Origin: an uncultured Eubacterium sp.
GTDB lineage: Bacteria; Bacillota; Clostridia; Lachnospirales; Lachnospiraceae
Reading direction: 5' to 3'
Assembly (NCBI GenBank): GCA_910584795.1
Contig: CAJUBZ010000014.1
Span: 1-16,981 of the forward strand
Length of the DNA stretch: 16,981 nt
Shown here piece by piece: positions 6,305-13,900 of this stretch. Position numbers and translations under genes: made by a program. The first letter of the stretch is position 1. Each line of letters opens with the position of its first letter. The notes beneath the pieces are model-generated. The model was not told where the DNA came from and ran no database searches. It saw only the letters and a program-made list of their open reading frames with translations.

Positions 6305-7183
6305 ATGAAAAAGCTTTTATTTATTGTTAATCCTAAGGCGGGATTAAAAAAGAATAGAAATTATATTGATGAAGCTGTCGAAGTATTTGAAAAAGCAGGT
6401 TATAAGGTAGGTATAAAGTATACAAAAAAAAGGCTGGATGGTACAAATATTGCCAGAGAGCATGGAACAAAAGTTGATTTGATTGTGTGTATGGGTGGAG
6501 ACGGAACTCTAAATGAAGTTATTCAGGGAATGGCGGAGATGGGGGTTACCACACCTCTTGGATATATACCTGCAGGTTCTACCAATGATTTTGCCGCCAG
6601 TCTGGGATTAAGTTCTGATCCGAAATCTCAAGCAGAGTTTATTGTTTCACATAATGCGAAACCTTTGGATATGGGGATGTTTAATGGGCGTTATTTTGTG
6701 TATACAGCATCCGCTGGCATATTTACTGAAACATCATATTCTACACCGCAGAAAATGAAAAACAGGTTAGGTCATTTTGCATATATATTACATGGCAGCC
6801 GGGAGTTGTTTCGAATTAGAAGTTTGAAGTTGAAAATTGAATTGGAACATACGACATATGAAGGGAAGTACATTTTTGCTGCAATCAATAATGCAACTAA
6901 GGTTGGCGGCATTATGAGGCTGGACAAAGAGGCGGTAGAGTTTAATGATGGTGAATTTGAGTTAATGTTAGTAGAGTTTCCGAAAGGACCAGTAGAATTT
7001 GTAAGATTAGCAGTGAAGATTTTCACACAGAAATTTACTGGAAAGATAACATTAGAAAAGATTAAAGCTGCAAGAATTACTGATTGTACGGATATTGATT
7101 GGTCGTTAGACGGCGAGAAGGAAAAAGGACGGGCAGTGATGGATTTTAAGGTGATTCATGATGCTGTGAATTTTATTTATTAA
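6305..7183 (+). CDS. Diacylglycerol kinase-like lipid kinase (DAGK/YegS/BmrU family)
   Basis: The start is the ATG 7 bases after AAGGAG (6292-6297); an in-frame ATG at 6299 is too close to that site. The 292 residues open with LLFIVNPKAGL, followed by the nucleotide-binding CMGGDGTLNEVIQG motif and the PAGSTNDFAASLGL motif, then the beta-rich C-terminal domain (FAAINNATKVGGI, DGEFELMLVEF). This is the full layout of soluble bacterial lipid kinases, which phosphorylate diacylglycerol or related lipids at the inner face of the membrane and recycle diacylglycerol released during cell-wall and teichoic-acid synthesis. The exact substrate cannot be read from the sequence. It ends 27 bp before the citrate synthase gene and is probably co-transcribed with it. 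Confidence 0.9.
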   Translation: MKKLLFIVNPKAGLKKNRNYIDEAVEVFEKAGYKVGIKYTKKRLDGTNIAREHGTKVDLIVCMGGDGTLNEVIQGMAEMGVTTPLGYIPAGSTNDFAASLGLSSDPKSQAEFIVSHNAKPLDMGMFNGRYFVYTASAGIFTETSYSTPQKMKNRLGHFAYILHGSRELFRIRSLKLKIELEHTTYEGKYIFAAINNATKVGGIMRLDKEAVEFNDGEFELMLVEFPKGPVEFVRLAVKIFTQKFTGKITLEKIKAARITDCTDIDWSLDGEKEKGRAVMDFKVIHDAVNFIY

Positions 7184-7210
7184 CTATTTCAAGATGTAAG
7201 AGGGGTATTT

Positions 7211-8572
7211 ATGACATTAAAAAAAGAGGACGTTAGAGTTTTTACAGAAAAATATAGCAAAGTGTGTAAGAAAAACGATAGTGTAGAAAAAGATTTATTT
7301 ACAGAGTATGGGGTGAAAAGAGGATTGCGGGATCTTAACGGAAAAGGTGTCGTAACAGGAATTACAAATATTTCGAGAATTGAATCATCAGAAATAGTAG
7401 ATGGTAAGACTGTTCCATGCCCTGGAAAGTTATATTATAGAGGATATCAGATTCAGGAATTGGTAAAAGGATTTATGGAGGAAGGCAGATACGGATTTGA
7501 AGAGATTGCTTACCTTTTAGTTTTTGGTGAACTTCCTAGTCAGGAAAGTCTAAGTGAATTTCAAGAGATGCTGGCAACAGGCAGACGACTTCCTACAAAT
7601 TTTGTCAGGGATGTAATTATGAAAGCGCCAAGTTCTGATATTATGAATTCGTTGACAAAGAGTGTGTTGACACTAGCATCATATGATAAGAATGTATCAG
7701 ATACTTCGATAGAAAATGTTATACGTCAGTGTATTCAGTTAATTGCACTATTTCCAATGTTGTCAGTTTATGGATATCAGGCATACAATCATTATAAAAA
7801 GAATGGTAGTCTCTATATTCACAGACCAAAACCTGAGTTATCTACCAGCGAAAATCTTTTACGTATGCTCAGACCAAATAAAAAATATACAAAGTTGGAA
7901 GCTAAGGTATTGGATTTGGCATTAGTATTACATATGGAACATGGCGGAGGAAATAACTCAACTTTTACTACAAGAGTTGTAACATCTTCCGGTTCGGATA
8001 CATATTCAACCATAGCGGCGGCACTATCATCTCTTAAAGGACCAAGACATGGAGGCGCCAATATTATGGTGGTGGAAATGTTTAAGGATATAAAAAAGAA
8101 TGTTTCTGATATTACAGATGAAGCTGAAGTTCGGGAATATCTTAGAAAGATTTTACATAAAGAAGTATTCAATAAAAAAGGATTGATATATGGTATGGGG
8201 CATGCTGTTTATTCTGTGTCAGACCCAAGGGCAGATATATTTAAAGCGTTTGTTGAAAAGTTAGCAATTGAGAAAGGACGGGAAAAGGATTTTGCTCTTT
8301 ATAGCATGATTGAGCGCCTTGCCCCAGAAGTGATAGCACAGGAACGCAAGATGTATAAAGGCGTTAGTGCAAATGTAGATTTTTACAGCGGTCTGGTTTA
8401 CAGTATGCTAGACATTCCGGAAGAGTTGTTTACTCCGATGTTTGCAATTGCCAGAATTGTAGGGTGGAGTGCTCATCGTATTGAAGAATTAGTAAATGCT
8501 GACAAGATTATGCGGCCTGCATATGTAAGTAATTGTGGTTATAATGAATATGATAAAATAGATAATAGATAG
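7211..8572 (+). CDS. gltA: Citrate synthase (453 residues)
   Basis: Condenses acetyl-CoA and oxaloacetate to citrate, feeding 2-oxoglutarate and glutamate synthesis in anaerobes. AAGAGGGG lies about 7 bases before the ATG. The catalytic triad is visible: H244 in HMEHGGGNNS, H280 in GPRHGGAN and D390 in NVDFYSGLVY. The GMGHAVYSVSDPRAD motif binds substrate. The first 60 or so residues precede the ITNISRIES segment and make the protein longer than the 370-430 residue forms of many bacteria. I assign citrate rather than 2-methylcitrate synthase because no propionate genes are nearby, but the fold is shared. It may be co-transcribed with the lipid kinase upstream; a hairpin follows the stop. Confidence 0.92.
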   Translation: MTLKKEDVRVFTEKYSKVCKKNDSVEKDLFTEYGVKRGLRDLNGKGVVTGITNISRIESSEIVDGKTVPCPGKLYYRGYQIQELVKGFMEEGRYGFEEIAYLLVFGELPSQESLSEFQEMLATGRRLPTNFVRDVIMKAPSSDIMNSLTKSVLTLASYDKNVSDTSIENVIRQCIQLIALFPMLSVYGYQAYNHYKKNGSLYIHRPKPELSTSENLLRMLRPNKKYTKLEAKVLDLALVLHMEHGGGNNSTFTTRVVTSSGSDTYSTIAAALSSLKGPRHGGANIMVVEMFKDIKKNVSDITDEAEVREYLRKILHKEVFNKKGLIYGMGHAVYSVSDPRADIFKAFVEKLAIEKGREKDFALYSMIERLAPEVIAQERKMYKGVSANVDFYSGLVYSMLDIPEELFTPMFAIARIVGWSAHRIEELVNADKIMRPAYVSNCGYNEYDKIDNR

Positions 8573-8575
8573 TAA

Positions 8576-8606
8576 AAAGCCATGCCGCTTTAAGTGGTGT
8601 GGCTTT
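8576..8606 (+). terminator. Terminator after the citrate synthase gene
   Basis: AAAGCCA (8576-8582) pairs with TGGCTTT (8600-8606), extended inward to about 13 pairs with G-T wobbles around a TTTAA loop. An A run precedes it and a short T-rich stretch follows. It sits 3 bp after the stop and ends 10 bp before the greA ribosome binding site, so greA either reads through or starts from a promoter that I cannot see. Confidence 0.65.
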
Positions 8607-8626
8607 ATAGAATTATGGAGGTTTTC

Positions 8627-9124
8627 ATGAAATTGACAAATAGTGATGTTGAAAAGATAAAAGAAGAAATTGAACATAGAAAACTGGTTGTGCGAAAAGA
8701 AGCACTGGAAGCTGTAAAGGAAGCCAGAGCCCATGGAGATTTGAGCGAAAATTTTGAATATCACGCTGCAAAAAAAGACAAAAATAAAAATGAAAGCAGA
8801 ATCAGGTATTTAGAAAAGGTTTTAAAGACTGCGACAATTATTACTGATGTGTCAAAAAGTGATGAAGTAGGATTAAATAATACTGTTCAAGTGTATTTTG
8901 AAGAAGACGATGAGATAGAAACTTTTAAAATTGTAAGTACAATGAGAGGTGATTCTGTTAAAGGAAGAATTAGCAATGAATCTCCAATAGGGGCAGCGCT
9001 CATGGGACATAAAGCAGGAGACAGGGTTGAAATAAAGGTTAACGATAGTTATAGTTATTTTGTTGTTATTAAGTCGATAGAAAATACAGGAGAAGAAGAG
9101 ACTGATACAATCAGAAGTTATTAA
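8627..9124 (+). CDS. greA: Transcription elongation factor GreA
   Basis: Rescues backtracked RNA polymerase by stimulating cleavage of the nascent RNA. The start is the ATG 5 bases after GGAGG (8617-8621), giving 165 residues, close to the usual 158. The N-terminal antiparallel coiled coil (about 1-75) carries the family signature ARAHGDLSENFEYHAAK, with the catalytic acidic tip residues in GDLSENFEY. The C-terminal FKBP-like domain shows VQVYFEEDDEIETFKIV, the SPIGAALMGHKAGDRVEI signature and a short acidic tail. An in-frame GTG at 8594 falls inside the preceding terminator and is not used. Confidence 0.95.
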   Translation: MKLTNSDVEKIKEEIEHRKLVVRKEALEAVKEARAHGDLSENFEYHAAKKDKNKNESRIRYLEKVLKTATIITDVSKSDEVGLNNTVQVYFEEDDEIETFKIVSTMRGDSVKGRISNESPIGAALMGHKAGDRVEIKVNDSYSYFVVIKSIENTGEEETDTIRSY

Positions 9125-9189
9125 TTTCTTATGAAGCATTTTGTATAAATTACGAATGAAAGAGTTTATATTATATGGGAGAAATCAAG

Positions 9190-10191
9190 ATGGCAAGATC
9201 TGAGAACCAAAAACAAAAGTTACTGGCATTATTAGATATACTAAAACGTAATACAGATGATGAACATGGCATTACTATGGTTCATATTATATCGGAATTA
9301 GAATCGAAAGGAATTAAGGCAGAGAGGAAAGCTATTTATGCAGATATTAATGCTTTGAAAGAATATGGTTATGAAATACAAGGAAATAAGCAGAATGGTA
9401 CATATTATTACAAATTGATACATAGAAAATTTAATCTTCCGGAATTGAAACTGTTGGTTGATGCTGTTCAGGCATCGAAATTTATATCGCAGAGACGTTC
9501 TAATGAACTGATTAAAAAAATTGAAAGTCAGGCCAGCAAATATCAGGCAATGGAATTGCAGAGGCAGGTTTTTGTGGCAAATAGGGTGAAGACGGACTAT
9601 GATAGTGTACTTGCAAATGTAGATGATTTAAATCTTGCAATTAACCATAACAGTAAAATTCAATTTGATTATTATGAATGGACATTGAATAAACAAATGA
9701 AAATTAGAGAAAATGGACATAAGACGGATATCAGTCCATGGGCTCTTACATGGGATGATGAAAATTACTATATGGTGGCTTATGATGGCGAAAGTGGTGT
9801 TATAAAGCACTATCGTGTTGATAAGATGAGGAAAATAGAACTTGTTGAAACACCACGTGATGGAAAAGAAAGATTTAAACAGTTTGATATGGCACTGTAT
9901 TCAAAAAAAGTTTTCGGTATGTTCACGGGAGAAGAACAAAACGTAAAGATTCGGTTTGAGAATAGACTTATTGGAGTAGTTATAGACCGGTTTGGAAAAG
10001 ACGTTATGATTGTTCCGAATGATAATGATACTTTTACAGTAAATATAAGAGTGAGTGTCAGTAATATGTTTTTTGGCTGGATTATTGGTTTGGGTAAAGG
10101 GGTAAAAATACTGGAACCGGAAAATGTGGTTGAGAAATTAAAGGATGAGATTATCAGATTGAAACATGAGTATGAAAAGAATGAAGATTAG
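9190..10191 (+). CDS. WYL-domain transcriptional regulator
   Basis: A 333-residue protein. I prefer the ATG at 9190, 6 bases after GGGAGA (9178-9183), to the in-frame ATG at 9175. Residues 1-70 form a winged helix-turn-helix (KLLALLDILKRNTDDEHG, then AIYADINALKEYGYEI). Residues 140-230 form a WYL domain with SPWALTWDDENYYMVAYD and HYRVDKMRKIELVE. A C-terminal extension follows. Family members bind DNA with the first domain and sense ligands, sometimes nucleic acids or nucleotides, with the WYL domain. The gene leads a run with the KdpD-like gene (27 bp gap) and the transporter (35 bp gap), which may be its targets (inference). A loose promoter, TTGTAT near 9141, precedes it. Confidence 0.88.
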   Translation: MARSENQKQKLLALLDILKRNTDDEHGITMVHIISELESKGIKAERKAIYADINALKEYGYEIQGNKQNGTYYYKLIHRKFNLPELKLLVDAVQASKFISQRRSNELIKKIESQASKYQAMELQRQVFVANRVKTDYDSVLANVDDLNLAINHNSKIQFDYYEWTLNKQMKIRENGHKTDISPWALTWDDENYYMVAYDGESGVIKHYRVDKMRKIELVETPRDGKERFKQFDMALYSKKVFGMFTGEEQNVKIRFENRLIGVVIDRFGKDVMIVPNDNDTFTVNIRVSVSNMFFGWIIGLGKGVKILEPENVVEKLKDEIIRLKHEYEKNED

Positions 10192-10218
10192 CAGTGTTTT
10201 GAATAAGGGGAAAGTGAA

Positions 10219-10881
10219 ATGCTGATAATATGGAGATACGGAGTGAAACAATATATGTTTACGATATTTACCAGTTATACACCAGGAGCAGGAAAAAGTT
10301 ATGCAATGGTGCAAAAAGCGATGGAAGAAAAAGCGAAGGGCAGAAATGTCGTAGTTGGATTTCTTCATAGTGGGCATAGAGATATAACAAAAATATTAGA
10401 AGATAATGGAATTCATGGAAGAGAATCTGGCAAAGGAATGTCTTTGCCAGAAATAATGTCAAAAGCGCCCGATTTGGTGATTTTGGATGAAATGGGGATG
10501 AAGGTGAAAGATTATGGATTTGTGTACGAAATTATAGACCAACTGTTGATGAGAGGAATTGATGTATACACATCCACAAATTTAAAAAGATTTGAGGGGA
10601 TTAATCCCAGTTTTAAAAAAATAACGGGAATCGCTATTCGAAATACCATACCTGACAAATATTTGGAGATGGCTGATGAAGTGTATTTTATTGATAGAGA
10701 GCCTGAACTCATGATACAGGATTTTGAGTCAGGGAAACTGTTTGATGAAAATTATATGGCCAACAGAATTATGAAGAAAAATTTTAAAAAGGAAACATTG
10801 CAAAGTTATAGGGCGATTAGTAAAGAGTATTTGAAAAATATGAGAGACAGTGAAACAAGACTTGAAATAATTAGTCGGTAA
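10219..10881 (+). CDS. Stand-alone KdpD N-terminal sensor domain (P-loop ATPase), no histidine kinase
   Basis: 220 residues from an ATG 8 bases after AAGGGG (10205-10210); an alternative ATG at 10255 sits exactly where the conserved domain begins. Matches to the KdpD sensor domain run along the whole length: FTIFTSYTPGAGKSYAM (Walker A region), NVVVGFLHSGHRD (VVGVVETHGR in E. coli), a Walker B-like DLVILDEM, GIDVYTSTNLKRFEGIN, ITGIAIRNTIPD and ADEVYFIDREPE. The segment after Walker B, which in full KdpD reads like HTNAPGSRHPKRWQD, is shortened and divergent. The USP domain, membrane helices and histidine kinase of KdpD are absent, as are kdpE and kdpFABC. Full KdpD senses potassium. What the isolated domain does is unknown; nucleotide-dependent signalling with the neighbouring WYL regulator is a guess. 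Confidence 0.85.
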   Translation: MLIIWRYGVKQYMFTIFTSYTPGAGKSYAMVQKAMEEKAKGRNVVVGFLHSGHRDITKILEDNGIHGRESGKGMSLPEIMSKAPDLVILDEMGMKVKDYGFVYEIIDQLLMRGIDVYTSTNLKRFEGINPSFKKITGIAIRNTIPDKYLEMADEVYFIDREPELMIQDFESGKLFDENYMANRIMKKNFKKETLQSYRAISKEYLKNMRDSETRLEIISR

Positions 10882-10916
10882 TATTAAAAGAATGGCAGTG
10901 GATCAGGAATAAAAAA

Positions 10917-11873
10917 GTGGTAGTAAGTAAGAAAAAATCTGAGTTTATAAAACAGAATAAATTATCATGGACACCAGTGGTTGTTCTGTTAGCAGGCATT
11001 TGCTGTTTATTGTGGGGGTCGGCATTTCCATGTATAAAGATAGGATATCGCTTATTTAGAATAGAAAGTGGCGAGACGGTGTCACAAATTTTATTTGCAG
11101 GGATAAGATTTGCCTTGGCAGGATTTATGGTTATTGTTTTCTTTAGTGCTAAAAATAAAAAGATTATAACACCATCTTGTCCGGCAAAAATTGCTACTCT
11201 TAGCTGGTTTCAGACAATTCTACAGTATGTACCGTTTTACGTTGGGCTGGCACATACTACGGGTGTAAAATCATCAATCATTAATGGTTCGGCGGTCTTT
11301 GTTACAATTCTTGTTTCTTGTGTGGTGTTTGGACAGGAAAAACTGACAGGGAAAAAGATATTAGGAAGTGTGTTGGGATTTTTTGGAATAGTCATTGTTA
11401 ATCTTGGAGGCGGTGGACTGGATTTAAGTATTAGTTTTCTTGGAGAAGGGCTGATTCTGATATCTACATTGTCATCTGCATTTTCTTCGTCATTTATAAA
11501 GAAGTTTTCAAAAGATACAGATGTTGTAATGTTAAGTGGTTATCAGTTTCTGTTTGGTGGTTTAATAATGACAATTCTAGGATTTGCTATGGGTGGGAGA
11601 TTGCATAGTGTTTCGTATGCAGGCTGGATTTTGCTTGTATATATGGGATTTATATCAGCAGCGGCGTATACATTATGGAGTATCTTATTAAAATATAATT
11701 CAGTTTCGAAGATTTCAGCATATAAATTTATGAATCCAATGTTTGGTGTCATATTGTCATATGCTTTGTTACAGGAAAAAAGCCAGATGGGATGGCAGAC
11801 GTTGGTTGCTCTTATATTGGTATGTATAGGAATTTATGTGGTGAATATTGCAGATAAAAGAAAGCATAAGTGA
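10917..11873 (+). CDS. EamA/DMT-superfamily transporter
   Basis: 318 residues from a GTG start with a weak AGGA about 10 bases upstream. About ten hydrophobic helices form two EamA repeats. The first holds CLLWGSAFPCIKIGYR and the family-typical GVKSSIINGSAVFVTILVS. The second holds SAFSSSFIKKFSK, GFISAAAYTLWSILLKYN and FMNPMFGVILSYALLQEK, ending with a Lys-rich cytoplasmic tail. Members export or import small metabolites such as amino acids, nucleosides or sugars; the substrate cannot be told from sequence. It follows the KdpD-like gene by 35 bp and may share its transcript. I see no terminator after it. Confidence 0.85.
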   Translation: MVVSKKKSEFIKQNKLSWTPVVVLLAGICCLLWGSAFPCIKIGYRLFRIESGETVSQILFAGIRFALAGFMVIVFFSAKNKKIITPSCPAKIATLSWFQTILQYVPFYVGLAHTTGVKSSIINGSAVFVTILVSCVVFGQEKLTGKKILGSVLGFFGIVIVNLGGGGLDLSISFLGEGLILISTLSSAFSSSFIKKFSKDTDVVMLSGYQFLFGGLIMTILGFAMGGRLHSVSYAGWILLVYMGFISAAAYTLWSILLKYNSVSKISAYKFMNPMFGVILSYALLQEKSQMGWQTLVALILVCIGIYVVNIADKRKHK

Positions 11874-11912
11874 TAAAAGAGGTAAATCGGAGAATTGGAA
11901 TTTTAGAATGAA

Positions 11913-11941
11913 TTGTATAACTTCTGCATAAGATGTACAAA
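11913..11941 (+). promoter_or_regulatory. Possible promoter for spoIIID
   Basis: TTGTAT (11913-11918), a 17-bp spacer and TACAAA (11936-11941) would suit sigma-A. The same stretch holds CATAAGAT (11927-11934), resembling the sigma-E -10 element CATACAAT, and SpoIIID is made under sigma-E in known spore formers. I cannot decide between them. Confidence 0.3.
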
Positions 11942-11963
11942 GTATGTTTAGGCAGAGGTTTTT

Positions 11964-12218
11964 TTGAAAGCATATATTGAAGAGAGAGTGCTGGAAAGTG
12001 CTAAGTACATAATTAATAATAAAGCCACAGTTAGAAGTTGTGCCAAACAGTTTGGAATAAGTAAAAGTACAGTACATAAAGATGTTTCAGAACGATTGAT
12101 ACAGATTAGTCCTGTTATGGCATCTAAAGTAAAAGAAGTCTTGGATAAAAACAAGAGTGAGAGACATATTCGAGGAGGAATGGCTACAAGAGAAAAATAC
12201 AGAAGAAAAAAAGAGTAG
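11964..12218 (+). CDS. spoIIID: Sporulation transcription factor SpoIIID
   Basis: An 84-residue DNA-binding protein that switches mother-cell gene expression during spore formation. The TTG start lies 5 bases after AGAGG (11954-11958). The protein begins MKAYIEERVLESAKYIINN, has the helix-turn-helix ATVRSCAKQFGISKSTVHKD, then VMASKVKEVLD, and the basic C-terminal segment ERHIRGGMATREKY that contacts DNA in the family. Length and every landmark match Bacillus SpoIIID. The next gene is mbl, as in Bacillus subtilis, though here 530 bp separate them. Its presence indicates a sporulating lineage, although some non-sporulating Lachnospiraceae keep such genes. Confidence 0.95.
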   Translation: MKAYIEERVLESAKYIINNKATVRSCAKQFGISKSTVHKDVSERLIQISPVMASKVKEVLDKNKSERHIRGGMATREKYRRKKE

Positions 12219-12230
12219 TTTGAAGTAGAA

Positions 12231-12361
12231 ATGCTTAAGAGTTCGCTTGCGAACGCTCTCGTGAAGTGCGGATTTGCAATAACAATATCTTTTCCGTGCT
12301 TCTGCGATCCTGTGGAGTGGTACTATTATATAGAATAATTCTCTGAGTTTCTTATATAATA
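12231..12361 (+). other. Hairpin-rich intergenic segment after spoIIID, candidate structured RNA or repeat
   Basis: Three inverted repeats follow one another: GTTCGC-TT-GCGAAC (12241-12254), GAAGTGCGGA with TCCGTGCTTC (12263-12302, 20-base loop, two G-T pairs), and TATTATATAGAA with TTCTTATATAATA (12324-12361, one bulge). Two more stems follow at 12367-12394 and 12409-12435. A 35-codon open frame (12231-12338, MLKSSLANALVKCG...) spans the first two stems, but it has no ribosome binding site and I do not call it a gene. Confidence 0.45.
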
Positions 12362-12366
12362 ATAAA

Positions 12367-12394
12367 AGCCTTGGGTGAATATTCACTCAAGGCT
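12367..12394 (+). terminator. Terminator-like hairpin between spoIIID and mbl
   Basis: AGCCTTGGGTGAA (12367-12379) pairs with TTCACTCAAGGCT (12382-12394), 13 pairs with one G-T, preceded by AATAAA and followed by the T-rich GTTGTT. This is probably the end of the spoIIID transcript. The T tract is short. Confidence 0.6.
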
Positions 12395-12408
12395 GTTGTT
12401 CTCGGGGG

Positions 12409-12435
12409 ACCTAGTGGGAATCTCACCCACTAGGT
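12409..12435. repeat. 10-bp perfect inverted repeat
   Basis: ACCTAGTGGG (12409-12418) and CCCACTAGGT (12426-12435) around the loop AATCTCA. No T tract follows, so it is not a standard terminator; it may be part of a structured RNA or an operator. Further downstream, up to the mbl promoter, the sequence is AT-rich and holds ACTAC-CTAA-GTAGT (12494-12507) and a 14-bp perfect palindrome, TATACTATAGTATA (12516-12529). I see no gene in 12436-12647. Confidence 0.6.
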
Positions 12436-12647
12436 TGAGTATGAAAAACTTAAAATACGCCATTATAGAGTATGACGTATACAAACTATGTGCACTACCT
12501 AAGTAGTACAATTAGTATACTATAGTATAAATGTTAATAAAATATGAACAAATTGTAAAAAAACTCGAAAATTGACGAAAATTATTAAAAGTAAGAAAAT
12601 GCAATAGAAATAGCAGGAATCTTTTGGAATAAAATCAAAATTAAACA

Positions 12648-12676
12648 TGTACATAATAAGAAAAAATTGTTATACT
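12648..12676 (+). promoter_or_regulatory. Promoter for mbl
   Basis: TGTACA (12648-12653), a 17-bp spacer ending in TGT, and TATACT (12671-12676): a good extended -10 element with a moderate -35. It leaves a leader of about 65 bases before the mbl ATG. Confidence 0.55.
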
Positions 12677-12748
12677 TTAGTGTAGTGTGGATATTCTAAA
12701 ATATATAGGATTATATTTTGAAAAAAAGAATGACCAAAGGAGTAACAA

Positions 12749-13750
12749 ATGTTTAATACAGATATTGGAATAGATTTAGGAACTGCAAGTATACTTGTTT
12801 ATATTAAAGGGAAAGGTGTTGTGTTAAAAGAGCCTTCCGTAGTAGCTATTGACAGAGATACAGAAAAAATTAAAGCTGTTGGTGAGGAAGCCAGACTGAT
12901 GATTGGACGTACTCCTGGGAATATTGTTGCGGTAAGACCGTTGAAACAGGGGGTTATTTCTGACTATTCAGTTACAGAGCAGATGATTCGGTATTTTATT
13001 CAAAAGTCTATGGGTAAACGTTCTTATAAGAAACCCCGTATCTGTGTCTGTATTCCGAGTGGTGCAACAGAAGTGGAAACAAAGGCTGTTCAGGATGCGG
13101 CATTTCAGGCAGGAGCCAGAGAGGTTTTTGTAGTGGAAGAGCCATTGGCAGCAGCGATTGGTGCAGGAATAGAAATTAAAAAACCGTGTGGAAATATGAT
13201 TGTTGATATTGGCGGTGGAACTACAGATATCGCTGTTATTTCATTAGGGGGTACGGTTGTCAGCACATCTGTTAAGGTTGCGGGAGATGATTTTGATGAG
13301 GCCATTGTCAGATATATGAGAAAGAAACACAATCTTCTGATTGGCGATAGAACAGCTGAGGAAATTAAAATTGGAATTGGTACATGCTATAACAAATCTG
13401 AAAACCAGAAGATGGAAGTGAGAGGAAGGAATCTTGTAACCGGTCTTCCAAAAACAATTGAGGTTACCTCAGAAGAGACAGAGGAAGCGTTAAGTGATGT
13501 TACAAGCAGTATTGTAGAGGCGGTTCATAGAGTGTTGGAACAGACTCCGCCGGAGCTTGCAGCAGATATTGCGGTGCGTGGTATTGTCCTGACTGGTGGT
13601 GGATGCTTATTGCATGGACTGGATGAATTAATTGAGGCGAAGACTGGTATTAATACAATGACAGCTGAAGATCCTATGACAGCAGTTGCTATTGGTACAG
13701 GTCAGTATTTGGAATATTTAGATGAGAATGAATCAGAAAAGATAAAATAG
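12749..13750 (+). CDS. mbl: MreB-like cell-shape actin Mbl
   Basis: A bacterial actin that polymerises on the inner membrane and directs lateral cell-wall synthesis in rods. The ATG follows AAAGGAG (12736-12742). The 333 residues match the length of Bacillus Mbl. The phosphate-1 loop DIGIDLGTASILVY is at residues 4-17, followed by EPSVVAID, RPLKQGVISDYSVTEQM, the adjoining VVEEPLAAAIGAGIEI, phosphate-2 MIVDIGGGTTDIAVISL and the adenosine motif GIVLTGGGCLLHGLDE. I choose Mbl over MreB because of the spoIIID neighbour and because no mreC or mreD follows; sequence alone would allow either. An own promoter is visible, and a strong hairpin follows. Confidence 0.92.
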   Translation: MFNTDIGIDLGTASILVYIKGKGVVLKEPSVVAIDRDTEKIKAVGEEARLMIGRTPGNIVAVRPLKQGVISDYSVTEQMIRYFIQKSMGKRSYKKPRICVCIPSGATEVETKAVQDAAFQAGAREVFVVEEPLAAAIGAGIEIKKPCGNMIVDIGGGTTDIAVISLGGTVVSTSVKVAGDDFDEAIVRYMRKKHNLLIGDRTAEEIKIGIGTCYNKSENQKMEVRGRNLVTGLPKTIEVTSEETEEALSDVTSSIVEAVHRVLEQTPPELAADIAVRGIVLTGGGCLLHGLDELIEAKTGINTMTAEDPMTAVAIGTGQYLEYLDENESEKIK

Positions 13751-13803
13751 CCTGATAGACGTTTGATATCTGAACGGTTAGTTCAGGCATAAAAGTAGTT
13801 ATA

Positions 13804-13854
13804 CTACAGAATAAGGCTGTCCAATCATTGAAATGGGACAGCCTTATTCTGTAG
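13804..13854 (+). terminator. Strong 19-bp hairpin between mbl and recD2
   Basis: CTACAGAATAAGGCTGTCC (13804-13822) pairs perfectly with its complement at 13836-13854 around a 13-base loop. The AAGGCTGTCC/GGACAGCCTT core with TTATTCT after it is typical of terminators. It is nearly symmetric and could also stop leftward transcription. Just upstream, GTTCAGGC (13781-13788) could pair with either GCCTGA (13750-13755) or CTGAAC (13770-13775). Confidence 0.75.
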
Positions 13855-13900
13855 CATAAGCCCGACAAGCGATATTGTGTTTGAAATACTAGGAGGAAAG

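Noticed and set aside
7819..8172. 117-codon antisense frame in the citrate synthase gene
   Set aside because: It lies wholly inside a gene with intact catalytic motifs, without a start signal.
10219..10881. CobO-type cobalamin adenosyltransferase
   Set aside because: It shares the P-loop and an LDE motif only. The GIDVYTSTNL, ITGIAIRNTIPD and ADEVYFID blocks match KdpD in order.
12231..12338. 35-codon open frame after spoIIID
   Set aside because: No ribosome binding site, and it coincides with two hairpins; an RNA or repeat explains the sequence better. Not excluded.
12548..12590. Spo0A box at TTGACGAAAA
   Set aside because: One mismatch to the core TGTCGAA in a very AT-rich stretch; not distinct from chance.
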